Assembly (NCBI RefSeq): GCF_000307105.1
Contig: NC_018645.1
Location: forward strand, 4,164,001 to 4,228,000
Direction: 5' to 3'
DNA from: Desulfobacula toluolica Tol2
Lineage (GTDB): Bacteria; Desulfobacterota; Desulfobacteria; Desulfobacterales; Desulfobacteraceae
DNA: 64,000 bases
Part shown: positions 18,621 to 26,528 of the stretch, piece after piece
Layout: each line of letters begins with the position of its first letter
Position numbering within the stretch: position 1 is the first letter of the stretch
Translations under genes and position numbers: made by a program
The notes under the pieces: model-generated
Databases searched by the model: none
The model's input: the letters and a program-made list of their open reading frames with translations, nothing else
Told to the model about the DNA's origin: nothing

Positions 18621-19955
18621 TTATTTTATTCCCACGGCTTTTTTTAAACCGTTTACACTGGACGGCATGTCTACTTTCCTGGTCATGTCCTGCCTTAAAA
18701 ATTGAATAATCCCCGGCATCAAGCGTTTTGCCTCATCAATATCAGGGTCAGACCCATCCACATAGGCACCAATGGTAATCATATCTTCCGCACTCCTGTA
18801 GGATGATAAAACATTGACCGCCTTATCCCTTACAACCACATGATCTTTTCGGCTGACATCCCTCATGACCCTTGAAACACTGGCAAGAACATCAATGGCC
18901 GGATAATGTCCCCGGTTGGCAAGATCCCTGGACAAGACGATATGGCCGTCAACAATGGATCGAACCGTATCCCCAACCGGATCATTTAAATCATCACCCT
19001 CAACCAGAACCGTATAAATTCCTGTAATTGATCCCCCGTTTTTAATATTCCCAGCCCGTTCGAGCAGGATCGGAATCTGCACAAAAAATGACGGGGTATA
19101 CCCCTTGGATGTCGGAGGTTCGCCTGCAGCCAGCCCCACATCTCTTGAAGACATGGCATAACGTGTGATGGAATCCACCATCAACAATACATTTTTACCC
19201 CGGTCCCTGAAATATTCAGCAATGGTGGTGGCAAGATAAGCACCCCTCATCCTTACCAGGGGAGGAGAATCAGAGGTTGCCGCAACCACGACAGCTCTTT
19301 TTATCCCTTCTTGTCCCAATGTATCCTCAATAAAATCTTTCACTTCCCTGCCCCGCTCACCGATCAAACCAATAACGATCACATCCGCACTGGTATGCTT
19401 GGTCATCATTCCCATTAAAACACTTTTACCCACCCCGGAACCTGCCATGATAGCTACCCGTTGACCTTTACCAAGCGTGATCATACTGTTGATTGCCGCT
19501 ACCCCCACATCCAGAGGTTCTTTAATCTGTTCTCTTTCCAGAGGGCTTATGGGTTTTCCATACAAGCCATATTCCTGAGTGTACTTGATCTCTCCTTTAC
19601 CGTCTATGGGGATTCCCATGCCATCGACCACTCTTCCCAGCAGTTGATCTGAAACACCCACAACCGAAGATGCTGAAATGGGAATGATCCTGCTGCCAAG
19701 ACTGATTCCCCGAATATCTCCATAAGGCATAAACAAGGCTTTTTCCTTTTTAAATCCAACAACCTCAGCTTTTACTTCCAGGCCATTAGAATTAACAATA
19801 CTGCACAAAGCCCCAATGCCCAATCCCAGGCTGTCCCCTTCCGCAATAAGACCGATAACCTGGGAAACCTTTCCCTCCGGCCGTATCGTGACGCATTGAT
19901 CCAAAGCCTTCATGTATTTATGAAAATCAATTTTGTTTAAATGTTCCAAGGTCAT
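18621..19955 (-). CDS. fliI: Flagellar export ATPase FliI
   Basis: A 444-residue F1-beta-like ATPase, the usual size. The P-loop is AGSGVGKSVL (about residue 166), followed by LIGERGREVKDFIE, the Walker B segment LLMVDSITRYAMSSRDVGLA and GEPPTSKGYTPS. It unfolds export substrates at the gate together with FliH and FliJ. The start overlaps fliH by 4 bases. Confidence 0.96.
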   Translation of the reverse strand: MTLEHLNKIDFHKYMKALDQCVTIRPEGKVSQVIGLIAEGDSLGLGIGALCSIVNSNGLEVKAEVVGFKKEKALFMPYGDIRGISLGSRIIPISASSVVGVSDQLLGRVVDGMGIPIDGKGEIKYTQEYGLYGKPISPLEREQIKEPLDVGVAAINSMITLGKGQRVAIMAGSGVGKSVLMGMMTKHTSADVIVIGLIGERGREVKDFIEDTLGQEGIKRAVVVAATSDSPPLVRMRGAYLATTIAEYFRDRGKNVLLMVDSITRYAMSSRDVGLAAGEPPTSKGYTPSFFVQIPILLERAGNIKNGGSITGIYTVLVEGDDLNDPVGDTVRSIVDGHIVLSRDLANRGHYPAIDVLASVSRVMRDVSRKDHVVVRDKAVNVLSSYRSAEDMITIGAYVDGSDPDIDEAKRLMPGIIQFLRQDMTRKVDMPSSVNGLKKAVGIK

Positions 19956-20932
19956 TTCGTACCTGCGGTTTTAAATGCGTCAAAAATAGAATCAAGCCTT
20001 GATTCAAGATCTGTTGAAACAAAACCCGTATTTGTTTCAATTTTACAGCCGCCCCTTTTAATGGTGGGATCTGATCTTATGGACACGCTGTTTAACGAAT
20101 CAATCTGCTCAAAAAATTCATCCTTGATCATTTCAATATAGTCATAATCTTCCAGGGACACGCTTAACACAACTTCCTCGGGCTGGACAAGAGTTTTTAA
20201 TGTGTCCATTATCAGGGGCTTTATCATTTCGTCATCAATTTCCAGCCGGGCCATAATAGCTTTTTGGGCAATCTGTTGAATAAGCGCAATAATTTTTTCT
20301 TCATACTTTTCAACCAGCAGATCCAATGTCTGATCTGCTGTTTTCAAGGATGCTTCCAAAGCATTTAAAATTTCAACAGCTTTTTCCCGGATTTCTTGTT
20401 TCCCTTTAACTTCACCTTCTTTAAACCCTTTTTCAACTCCATGCTTATGGCCTTTTTCACTTCCTTGAGCTTCTCCTTGTTCAAATCCCTCGGCCTCGCC
20501 CTTTTTAAAACCATCTTCATACCCCTGTTTTTGCCCCTGCAGCATGCCCTGTTCCAACCCTTTTTCAAACCCCTGTCTATATCCTTTTTCATCAGATGTT
20601 TCCACAGGCTCAGAGGGTTCTTTCTCTTTCTCTGATAAGGGGTGCTGTTCCTGATCATCCATCTCGTTATTGGTCGCCTCTTTTTCAAGACGATCATCTT
20701 TTTTTTTAATCAAAGGGTTGAAAAAGATGTCGTCCCGTTCCTTTTCAGCATCATAAATCACTTTAAATTCAAAAACTTCATCTTCCAACTTTGGCTTTTC
20801 AAACAGCATCTTGAAACGATTAAAATCCGGATCCGACTCATCTGGTTTACTGGAATGTTCTTGATCAAAACGTTCCAGAGAGTTCAAAGTCATGGGCGAA
20901 AACTGATCACTCTTTTTATCAGACAAGGACAT
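19952..20932 (-). CDS. fliH: Flagellar export regulator FliH with a long GxxxG array
   Basis: A 326-residue FliH, longer than the enteric one (about 235). The N-terminal ~110 residues are charged and probably disordered. Residues 117-177 hold 16 glycines spaced exactly four apart, giving 15 consecutive GxxxG steps. Then comes the coiled coil and the C-terminal FliI-binding domain (about 200-326). GxxxG repeats are a known FliH feature, and this array is at the long end. It overlaps fliG by 14 bases. Confidence 0.93.
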   Translation of the reverse strand: MSLSDKKSDQFSPMTLNSLERFDQEHSSKPDESDPDFNRFKMLFEKPKLEDEVFEFKVIYDAEKERDDIFFNPLIKKKDDRLEKEATNNEMDDQEQHPLSEKEKEPSEPVETSDEKGYRQGFEKGLEQGMLQGQKQGYEDGFKKGEAEGFEQGEAQGSEKGHKHGVEKGFKEGEVKGKQEIREKAVEILNALEASLKTADQTLDLLVEKYEEKIIALIQQIAQKAIMARLEIDDEMIKPLIMDTLKTLVQPEEVVLSVSLEDYDYIEMIKDEFFEQIDSLNSVSIRSDPTIKRGGCKIETNTGFVSTDLESRLDSIFDAFKTAGTK

Positions 20933-21947
20933 CGTCTTTTCCTTTACCCAGCGTTATGGTGCCGTCAGCTTCAAGCTCCTTGGCAGAACGAACAACTGCC
21001 TGTTGGGCTTCTTCCACTTCTGCCAGACGAACAGGCCCCATGGACTCAAGATCATCTTTGAGCATTTCACCAGCCCTCTGGGAAAGATTGGAAAAAATCT
21101 TTTCTTTCATTTCATCTGTTGCGGTCTTAAGAGCATATGTCAACTGCTGGCCCTCAACCTTTTTGAGGATCTCTCGCATTGCAGAATCATCAATCGTTGT
21201 CAAATCTTCAAACACAAACATCAAGTTACGAATATCATTGGCCATTTCCGGATTATCCTCTTCGACAAAACTCATGACCACATCTTCTGTTGATTTGTCC
21301 ACTCCATTGATAATATCAACCAGCACCTGCAATCCGCCTGCTTTTCCACCAGGCCCCAAAGCACCGGAAAGTTCAAGTCTCAAGGCCTTGTCAACATCCC
21401 TGACAACATCTTCTGAAATCTGACCGAGTCTTGCAATTCTCACGGCCACATCCCCTTTTAACTCTTCGGGAAGAGCCATCATGATGTCCGATGATATTTC
21501 AGACGGCATGTGGGCAAGTATCATTGCAATGGTTTGAGGATGTTCACCTTCCACATAACCGGCAAGGGTTCCCACATTGACATTCCGGCTCCAGATAAAC
21601 GGCTTGTCCTGTTTTTTCTTCTCAAGATCTTCAAGAAGGGCATCTGCTTTACCGCCTTTTAATGTTCTGTTAACCACATTTTTTATAAAAGAATCGCTTT
21701 CAATGATCATTCTTGATTCGCCTTCAAAGCTCTCAACAAACTCAATTGAAACTGCTTTTAACATTTCCGAAGAAATCTGATCAATTGAAGACATTTCAAA
21801 AGCAAGTTCACCTATTTCCCTCTCACTCATTCTTTCAAATACTTTGGCCGTATATTCCTCTCCCATAGCCATCAGAAAAATAGCTGCTTTTCGAGTACCG
21901 GACAGGCTTTTGGGATCAAAACTTTCAGAGTCTAAAGCATCAGCCAT
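20919..21947 (-). CDS. fliG: Flagellar motor switch protein FliG
   Basis: A 342-residue FliG with three domains: FliF-binding N domain (SGTRKAAIFLMAMGEE), the middle EHPQTIAMILAH segment (about residue 134) that binds FliM, and the C-terminal torque domain with MREILKKVEGQQLTYALKTA and the charged helix DDLESMGPVRLAEVEEAQ. It starts behind AGAGGAC, 2 bases after the fliF stop. Confidence 0.96.
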   Translation of the reverse strand: MADALDSESFDPKSLSGTRKAAIFLMAMGEEYTAKVFERMSEREIGELAFEMSSIDQISSEMLKAVSIEFVESFEGESRMIIESDSFIKNVVNRTLKGGKADALLEDLEKKKQDKPFIWSRNVNVGTLAGYVEGEHPQTIAMILAHMPSEISSDIMMALPEELKGDVAVRIARLGQISEDVVRDVDKALRLELSGALGPGGKAGGLQVLVDIINGVDKSTEDVVMSFVEEDNPEMANDIRNLMFVFEDLTTIDDSAMREILKKVEGQQLTYALKTATDEMKEKIFSNLSQRAGEMLKDDLESMGPVRLAEVEEAQQAVVRSAKELEADGTITLGKGKDDVLV

Positions 21948-21949
21948 AA

Positions 21950-23665
21950 TTAGTCCTCTTCTTTATTTTTTTCGATCATCCAACCCTTAAGAATATTAAC
22001 TGTTTTGTCAAAATCTTTTTGGGCATAATATCTTGCTTTTTCATCAATCGGCATATTACTCAGATAAACAGCCCGTTCTGAGGAGCTCATTTCTTTGAGA
22101 AACGTTTCTTTCTGCTCTGCGGTCATCAGATTAATGTATTCTTTTTGCTGAGCGCTATCCATTTCAATGAATTCAAGCTCTTTTTCCTCATCGTCCGCAA
22201 TCAGGGCCAAATCTTCCGGTCCGGGCAAAGCTTCCTGTTCAACCGTTGTCTTGATCTCCTTCACGGTTTTTATGATGGGACGAATAACAAAAAGGAACAA
22301 CAACACTACCAGGAGCAGGTTTGCAATAGTTCGGCCATACTCTTTTTGAACCATTTTAAATCCGCTCATCATCGGCTCTGATTCAATTTCAGCAATAGAG
22401 GCAAACGGAAAACATTCCATTGATACCTGGTCACTTCTCTGTTCATTATACCCCATGGATTTAATAACAATATCTTGAAACTGCTTCATTTCTTCAGGCG
22501 ATCTTGGCAAATATACTTTTTGTTTATTGCCGCTTTCATCGGTTTTGTATTCATATTTTCCATCAATAACCGCAGCAACTGAAAGACGGGTTAAAACAGC
22601 CATGGGCTTTCTGGTCTCCCTGACCCGCTTGCTTATTTCATAATTAAATGTATCATCCCTTTTATTGACCAGCTCATTGTTCTGTTCTCCTGCAAGGTCT
22701 TGGGTCCCGACAATGGGATTTACACTGGACGGCGTCGGGGTTTCTTCTGAAGTTGTCGTGACTTTTTCTGCACGATTTTTACGACTCCTGATAAATTCGC
22801 CACCCCGTTCAAACGGATCATAAATCTCTTCATTCATATCATTTTCTGAAAAATCCATTTCAGAGGTGACCCTTACAATAGCCTTATCCTTGCCAACGAT
22901 CCTTTCAAGCATGGTCTGGATTCTTCGGGTCAGATTTTCTTCAAACCTGACTTTATATTGATATTGAGCATCCGCCATATTACGGGCAGTTATCTTGGCT
23001 TGTTCCTCTTCGGATTTGCCCTCAAACAAAATTCTGCCTGCCGTATCAACAATGGTGACAAGTTTTGGTGTTAAATCCTGAATGGAGCTTGCCACCAAAT
23101 GGGCAATGGCTGTAACTTTCTCTTTTTCAAGATCCGAATTAAGCTCCAGTAAAATGGATGCGGACGGTTTTTTCACTTCTTCCACAAACACAGACTCTTT
23201 GGGCAGTACAATCATTACACGGGCCGTCTTAACTTCATCAAAGGCGCTTATGGTTCTTGCAAGTTCGCCTTGAATGGCCCTTTTTTTATTGATCTTCTGA
23301 ACAAACTCGGTAGTGCCGAACTCCGTCTTGTCAAATATCTCAAACCCGACCCCCCCGCCTTTGGGAATCCCCTCTTTTGCCATTGAAAGCCTTACATCAT
23401 AAACAATGTCTTCCGGCACCATAATGGTTGTTCCATCCCCGGCAAGATGATATGGGGTATTGGATGCCTTGAGCATGTCAACAACAGATGCGGCATCCTC
23501 TTTTGTAAGGCCGCTGTAAGCAGTCTTGAACTGGGTCTTGTTTGTCCATATAAACAAGGTGCTAAACCCCGCTACAAGAACCATTGCAAAAACTCCCAAA
23601 GCAATTTTCCTGGAAAACGGCATTTCTTTGAATATAGTAATTATTCTTTCAATAACAGGATTCAT
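21950..23665 (-). CDS. fliF: Flagellar MS-ring protein FliF
   Basis: A 571-residue MS-ring subunit. Transmembrane helices lie near residues 19-40 and 445-465. Between them are YscJ-like ring-building motifs (FKTAYSGLTKEDAASVVDML, GVGFEIFDKTEFGTTEFVQK). The C-terminal cytoplasmic tail would bind FliG. The 84-base gap to fliE has only a small CTGCC/GGCAG hairpin at 23,688-23,700. Confidence 0.96.
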   Translation of the reverse strand: MNPVIERIITIFKEMPFSRKIALGVFAMVLVAGFSTLFIWTNKTQFKTAYSGLTKEDAASVVDMLKASNTPYHLAGDGTTIMVPEDIVYDVRLSMAKEGIPKGGGVGFEIFDKTEFGTTEFVQKINKKRAIQGELARTISAFDEVKTARVMIVLPKESVFVEEVKKPSASILLELNSDLEKEKVTAIAHLVASSIQDLTPKLVTIVDTAGRILFEGKSEEEQAKITARNMADAQYQYKVRFEENLTRRIQTMLERIVGKDKAIVRVTSEMDFSENDMNEEIYDPFERGGEFIRSRKNRAEKVTTTSEETPTPSSVNPIVGTQDLAGEQNNELVNKRDDTFNYEISKRVRETRKPMAVLTRLSVAAVIDGKYEYKTDESGNKQKVYLPRSPEEMKQFQDIVIKSMGYNEQRSDQVSMECFPFASIAEIESEPMMSGFKMVQKEYGRTIANLLLVVLLFLFVIRPIIKTVKEIKTTVEQEALPGPEDLALIADDEEKELEFIEMDSAQQKEYINLMTAEQKETFLKEMSSSERAVYLSNMPIDEKARYYAQKDFDKTVNILKGWMIEKNKEED

Positions 23666-23749
23666 AACATTGTATCACTCCGTCTGACTGCCAAGGGCAG
23701 ACTTGACATTGCTCTCTGATTTACCCAACACCTAATACCTATAATAATC

Positions 23750-24043
23750 TTATACCTGCATCCGCATTATTTCATTATATGCAGCCATGGCCTTATTTCT
23801 GACCTGTGCAAGAATTTTCAAGGATGTATCAGCTTTTCCAAGAGCCATCATTCCTTCATGGATTCCCATTTCTCCCTGGATCACTTTTTCAATTGAATCA
23901 TCCGCGATATGCTGTTTTGAATTCACATCCTTAATAGCCTCTTCCATTCTCCGGGCAAATTCAGGATTTCGCCTGCTGATTCTATCAGGCAGCGGCTCTG
24001 TATTTAAAGAAATTTTATTGATACCATCTATCCCGGTCATCAT
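23750..24043 (-). CDS. fliE: Flagellar hook-basal body protein FliE
   Basis: A 97-residue protein with FARRMEEAIKDVNSKQ and the conserved C-terminal segment LKILAQVRNKAMAAYNEIMRMQV. FliE joins the MS ring to the rod. Two adjacent ATG codons (24043 and 24040) could start it, both behind AGGGGGA. Confidence 0.93.
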   Translation of the reverse strand: MMTGIDGINKISLNTEPLPDRISRRNPEFARRMEEAIKDVNSKQHIADDSIEKVIQGEMGIHEGMMALGKADTSLKILAQVRNKAMAAYNEIMRMQV

Positions 24044-24057
24044 GATCTTCCCCCTGA

Positions 24058-24555
24058 TTATTTACCGATTTCCAGTGCTTTTAAAATCATATCCTTTGTA
24101 GCGGACATTGCTGTCGTGCTGGCCTCATAACTTCGCTTGGCCACCAGCATATCTGCAATCTCCGTCAAATGGTCCACATTGGGCATTTTCACATAACCGG
24201 TATCAGGATCAGCATCAGGATGGGCCGGATTATGAACCAGCCTGAAATCTTCCTGGGATCGAATAATCCGCTCAACCCTTACACCGCTACCCCGGTTCTG
24301 TTGTTTTTCAGAATCAAACTCAATGGGTGACAGCTCTATTCCTGATTTATGTTTTTTATATTGTTTTTTTTCAATAACACTTTTAAAAGAATCAATATCA
24401 TCACCTTTGAAAACAACCATTTTTCTTCTATACGGGCCACCTTCCCCGGTTCGTGTGGTATCCACATTCGCAAGATTTTCTGAAATTACATTTAATTTGG
24501 TTCTATGGGCTGAAAGAGCGGTCCCGCTGATTTTTGAAGCAGTTAAAAGATCCAT
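24058..24555 (-). CDS. flgC: Flagellar proximal rod protein FlgC
   Basis: A 165-residue rod protein. Axial N-terminal motif SGTALSAHRTKLNVISENLAN and C-terminal PNVDHLTEIADMLVAKRSYEASTTAM are conserved. It starts behind GGAGG, 3 bases after flgB. Slightly longer than enteric FlgC because of the charged central insert (about residues 55-85). Confidence 0.95.
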   Translation of the reverse strand: MDLLTASKISGTALSAHRTKLNVISENLANVDTTRTGEGGPYRRKMVVFKGDDIDSFKSVIEKKQYKKHKSGIELSPIEFDSEKQQNRGSGVRVERIIRSQEDFRLVHNPAHPDADPDTGYVKMPNVDHLTEIADMLVAKRSYEASTTAMSATKDMILKALEIGK

Positions 24556-24558
24556 AAG

Positions 24559-24972
24559 TTATTTTCCTCCCTCATCAATGGAATAGTGCAATATTTTCAT
24601 TTTTCTCAATAACATTTCCGTTGTAGTCCGGTATTTAATATTATTCTCCGTAAGATTCATCATTTCCGTATCAATATTCACGGAATCCAAATGATAAATA
24701 TCCACAGCGTCACTGTTTTCCCCGTTCATGGCAAAGGAAGGGTCGTCATCATCCGTTGACAAATGCATGGGATGGGTTTTATCCAGGAAATCAGGTTCTT
24801 TTTCACCCATGGCCCGTTTAAGCGTTGAGTTAAAATCAAGATCCTTGGGTTGATATCCTATGGTATCCATATTGGCGATATTGCCTGCAATCAAATTATG
24901 CCGCCGGGCTGATACATCCAGTGCTGTCTCAATCACCTTTGATGTGTGCCCGAAAATTCTTGAATCCGCCAT
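24559..24972 (-). CDS. flgB: Flagellar proximal rod protein FlgB
   Basis: A 137-residue rod protein with ALDVSARRHNLIAGNIANMDT and the C-terminal NLTENNIKYRTTTEMLLRK. An in-frame ATG exists at 24987, but the one at 24972 has GAGAGG just upstream, so it is chosen. It is the first gene of a nine-gene unit (flgB to motE) with a sigma-54 promoter about 110 bases upstream. Confidence 0.93.
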   Translation of the reverse strand: MADSRIFGHTSKVIETALDVSARRHNLIAGNIANMDTIGYQPKDLDFNSTLKRAMGEKEPDFLDKTHPMHLSTDDDDPSFAMNGENSDAVDIYHLDSVNIDTEMMNLTENNIKYRTTTEMLLRKMKILHYSIDEGGK

Positions 24973-25083
24973 TTTTCCTCTCATCACAAATTAACTAACA
25001 ATAAAATTACCATATACAAACAAATGTCTGACTTATAACTTAAATTATCATTATGTGTCATTAAGCAATATCCAAGATTCGAA

Positions 25084-25099
25084 TGCAATTTATATGCCT
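25084..25099 (-). promoter_or_regulatory. Sigma-54 promoter of the flgB operon
   Basis: On the minus strand the site reads AGGCATATAAATTGCA: GG and GC are at exact -24/-12 spacing, with a perfect TTGCA. It lies between the FlrC-like activator gene and flgB, giving a leader of about 100 bases. Confidence 0.75.
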
Positions 25100-25137
25100 G
25101 CACATGGGGATAGATTTAAAACCTTCTCCGTCATCCC

Positions 25138-26505
25138 TTAATTATTTTCTTTATACTCGTTAAGTTTATTTCGAAGAGTCCTGACACTGATACCCAGAAT
25201 TTTTGCAGCATGGGTTCTATTACCGTCTGTTTGATCCAGGGTCGTATAAATCATTTTCTGTTCCATTTCTTTTAATGAAACAGGCTGTGTTTCGCAGTCT
25301 TGATCCACAAAAGAGTATGAAGCAGGCATTCCACCCGTGGATTCGATCCCTTCAATCATAAGATCCTCAGGCTCTATCAGATCAGAATCCGCAAGAAGAA
25401 CCGCTCTATGAATAATATTTTCAAGTTCCCGCACATTTCCTGAAAAAGGGTGATCATTCAGGAGGGATACAGCCTGTTTTGTCATTCCTTTGACATCACG
25501 GCCGTCAATTTTACAATATTTTTGAACAAAAAATTCGCATAATATCTCAAGATCTCCCCTGCGGTCTCTCAAGGGAGGGATGACCAGGGGAATGGTATTT
25601 AATCTATAAAAAAGATCTTCTCTGAACTCACCTTTTTCCACGGCTTTTTTTGCATCCCGATTTGTTGTGGCAATCAGCCGTACATCCACATCAACAGGTT
25701 CGATTCCACCCACTCGGTCCACAACTTTTTCCTGAAGAACCCTTAACAATTTTGCCTGAAGGTGAAATTGCATCTCAGTGATTTCATCCAGAAACAAGGT
25801 GCCTTTATTCGCCAATTCAAATTTACCTGTTTTTCTTGATATCGCACCTGTAAACGCCCCTTTTTCATGGCCGAAAAGTTCACTTTCCAGAAGATTTTCC
25901 GGCAAAGCAGCACAATTTATTGCAACAAAAGGCTGATCCCTCCTGTCACTTTGTTCATGGATAAATTTTGCAAACAACTCTTTTCCAGTACCACTTTCGC
26001 CCTGAATGAATACGGAAGCACTTGAATTTGCAACCCGTGCTGCAAGAGCAAGCAGCTTTTGTATCTCTTTGTCTCTTGCAATGATTTTAACCTTTTTCCC
26101 GGATGACAATGATGCCCGTTTAGGAATTTTTTTTTGTTTCAATACCGCTAACGCTCTTTTGGCGCTCAACTCAAGCTGTTCCATTTCAACCGGCTTGACC
26201 AGATAATCCAGAGCACCAAGTTTCATCAACTGAACGGCATGTTCAACAACAGGCTCTGAGGCAAGCAAAATTATCTGGCATGGAATATGGGCTTCATCAA
26301 CTTTTTTCAAAAATTCAACAGCAGAAAAACCAGGAGTTGCTACATCTGCAATCACCATGTCTGTTTTCTTTTCAATCACACAAGAAACTGCATCCGATCC
26401 ATCAGGGGCCGCATCCACCAAAAAACCAAGATCCTCGAAAAACCGGACATATTCCATTCTTTCCTTAGGATTTTCAAGTATGATAAAAATTCTATGTCCC
26501 GGCAT
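25138..26505 (-). CDS. FlrC-like sigma-54 activator with degenerate receiver
   Basis: 455 residues from the ATG at 26505, which keeps it clear of the upstream TPR gene; a longer frame to 26595 would overlap that gene. Domains: receiver (about 1-120), AAA+ (about 150-390) with GESGTGKE and the sigma-54 contact loop GAFTGA, and a Fis-type helix-turn-helix ([18 protein letters not shown]). Asp54 and Lys104 of the receiver are kept, but the usual acidic pair is ILEN (Glu11-Asn12). Placed just before the flgB promoter and after the TPR gene, it is the likely activator of the flgB, fliK and fliL promoters, as FlrC is in Vibrio. No cognate FlrB kinase is adjacent. Confidence 0.85.
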   Translation of the reverse strand: MPGHRIFIILENPKERMEYVRFFEDLGFLVDAAPDGSDAVSCVIEKKTDMVIADVATPGFSAVEFLKKVDEAHIPCQIILLASEPVVEHAVQLMKLGALDYLVKPVEMEQLELSAKRALAVLKQKKIPKRASLSSGKKVKIIARDKEIQKLLALAARVANSSASVFIQGESGTGKELFAKFIHEQSDRRDQPFVAINCAALPENLLESELFGHEKGAFTGAISRKTGKFELANKGTLFLDEITEMQFHLQAKLLRVLQEKVVDRVGGIEPVDVDVRLIATTNRDAKKAVEKGEFREDLFYRLNTIPLVIPPLRDRRGDLEILCEFFVQKYCKIDGRDVKGMTKQAVSLLNDHPFSGNVRELENIIHRAVLLADSDLIEPEDLMIEGIESTGGMPASYSFVDQDCETQPVSLKEMEQKMIYTTLDQTDGNRTHAAKILGISVRTLRNKLNEYKENN

Positions 26506-26528
26506 ATTTTTCTTGTTTCCCCGACCGC

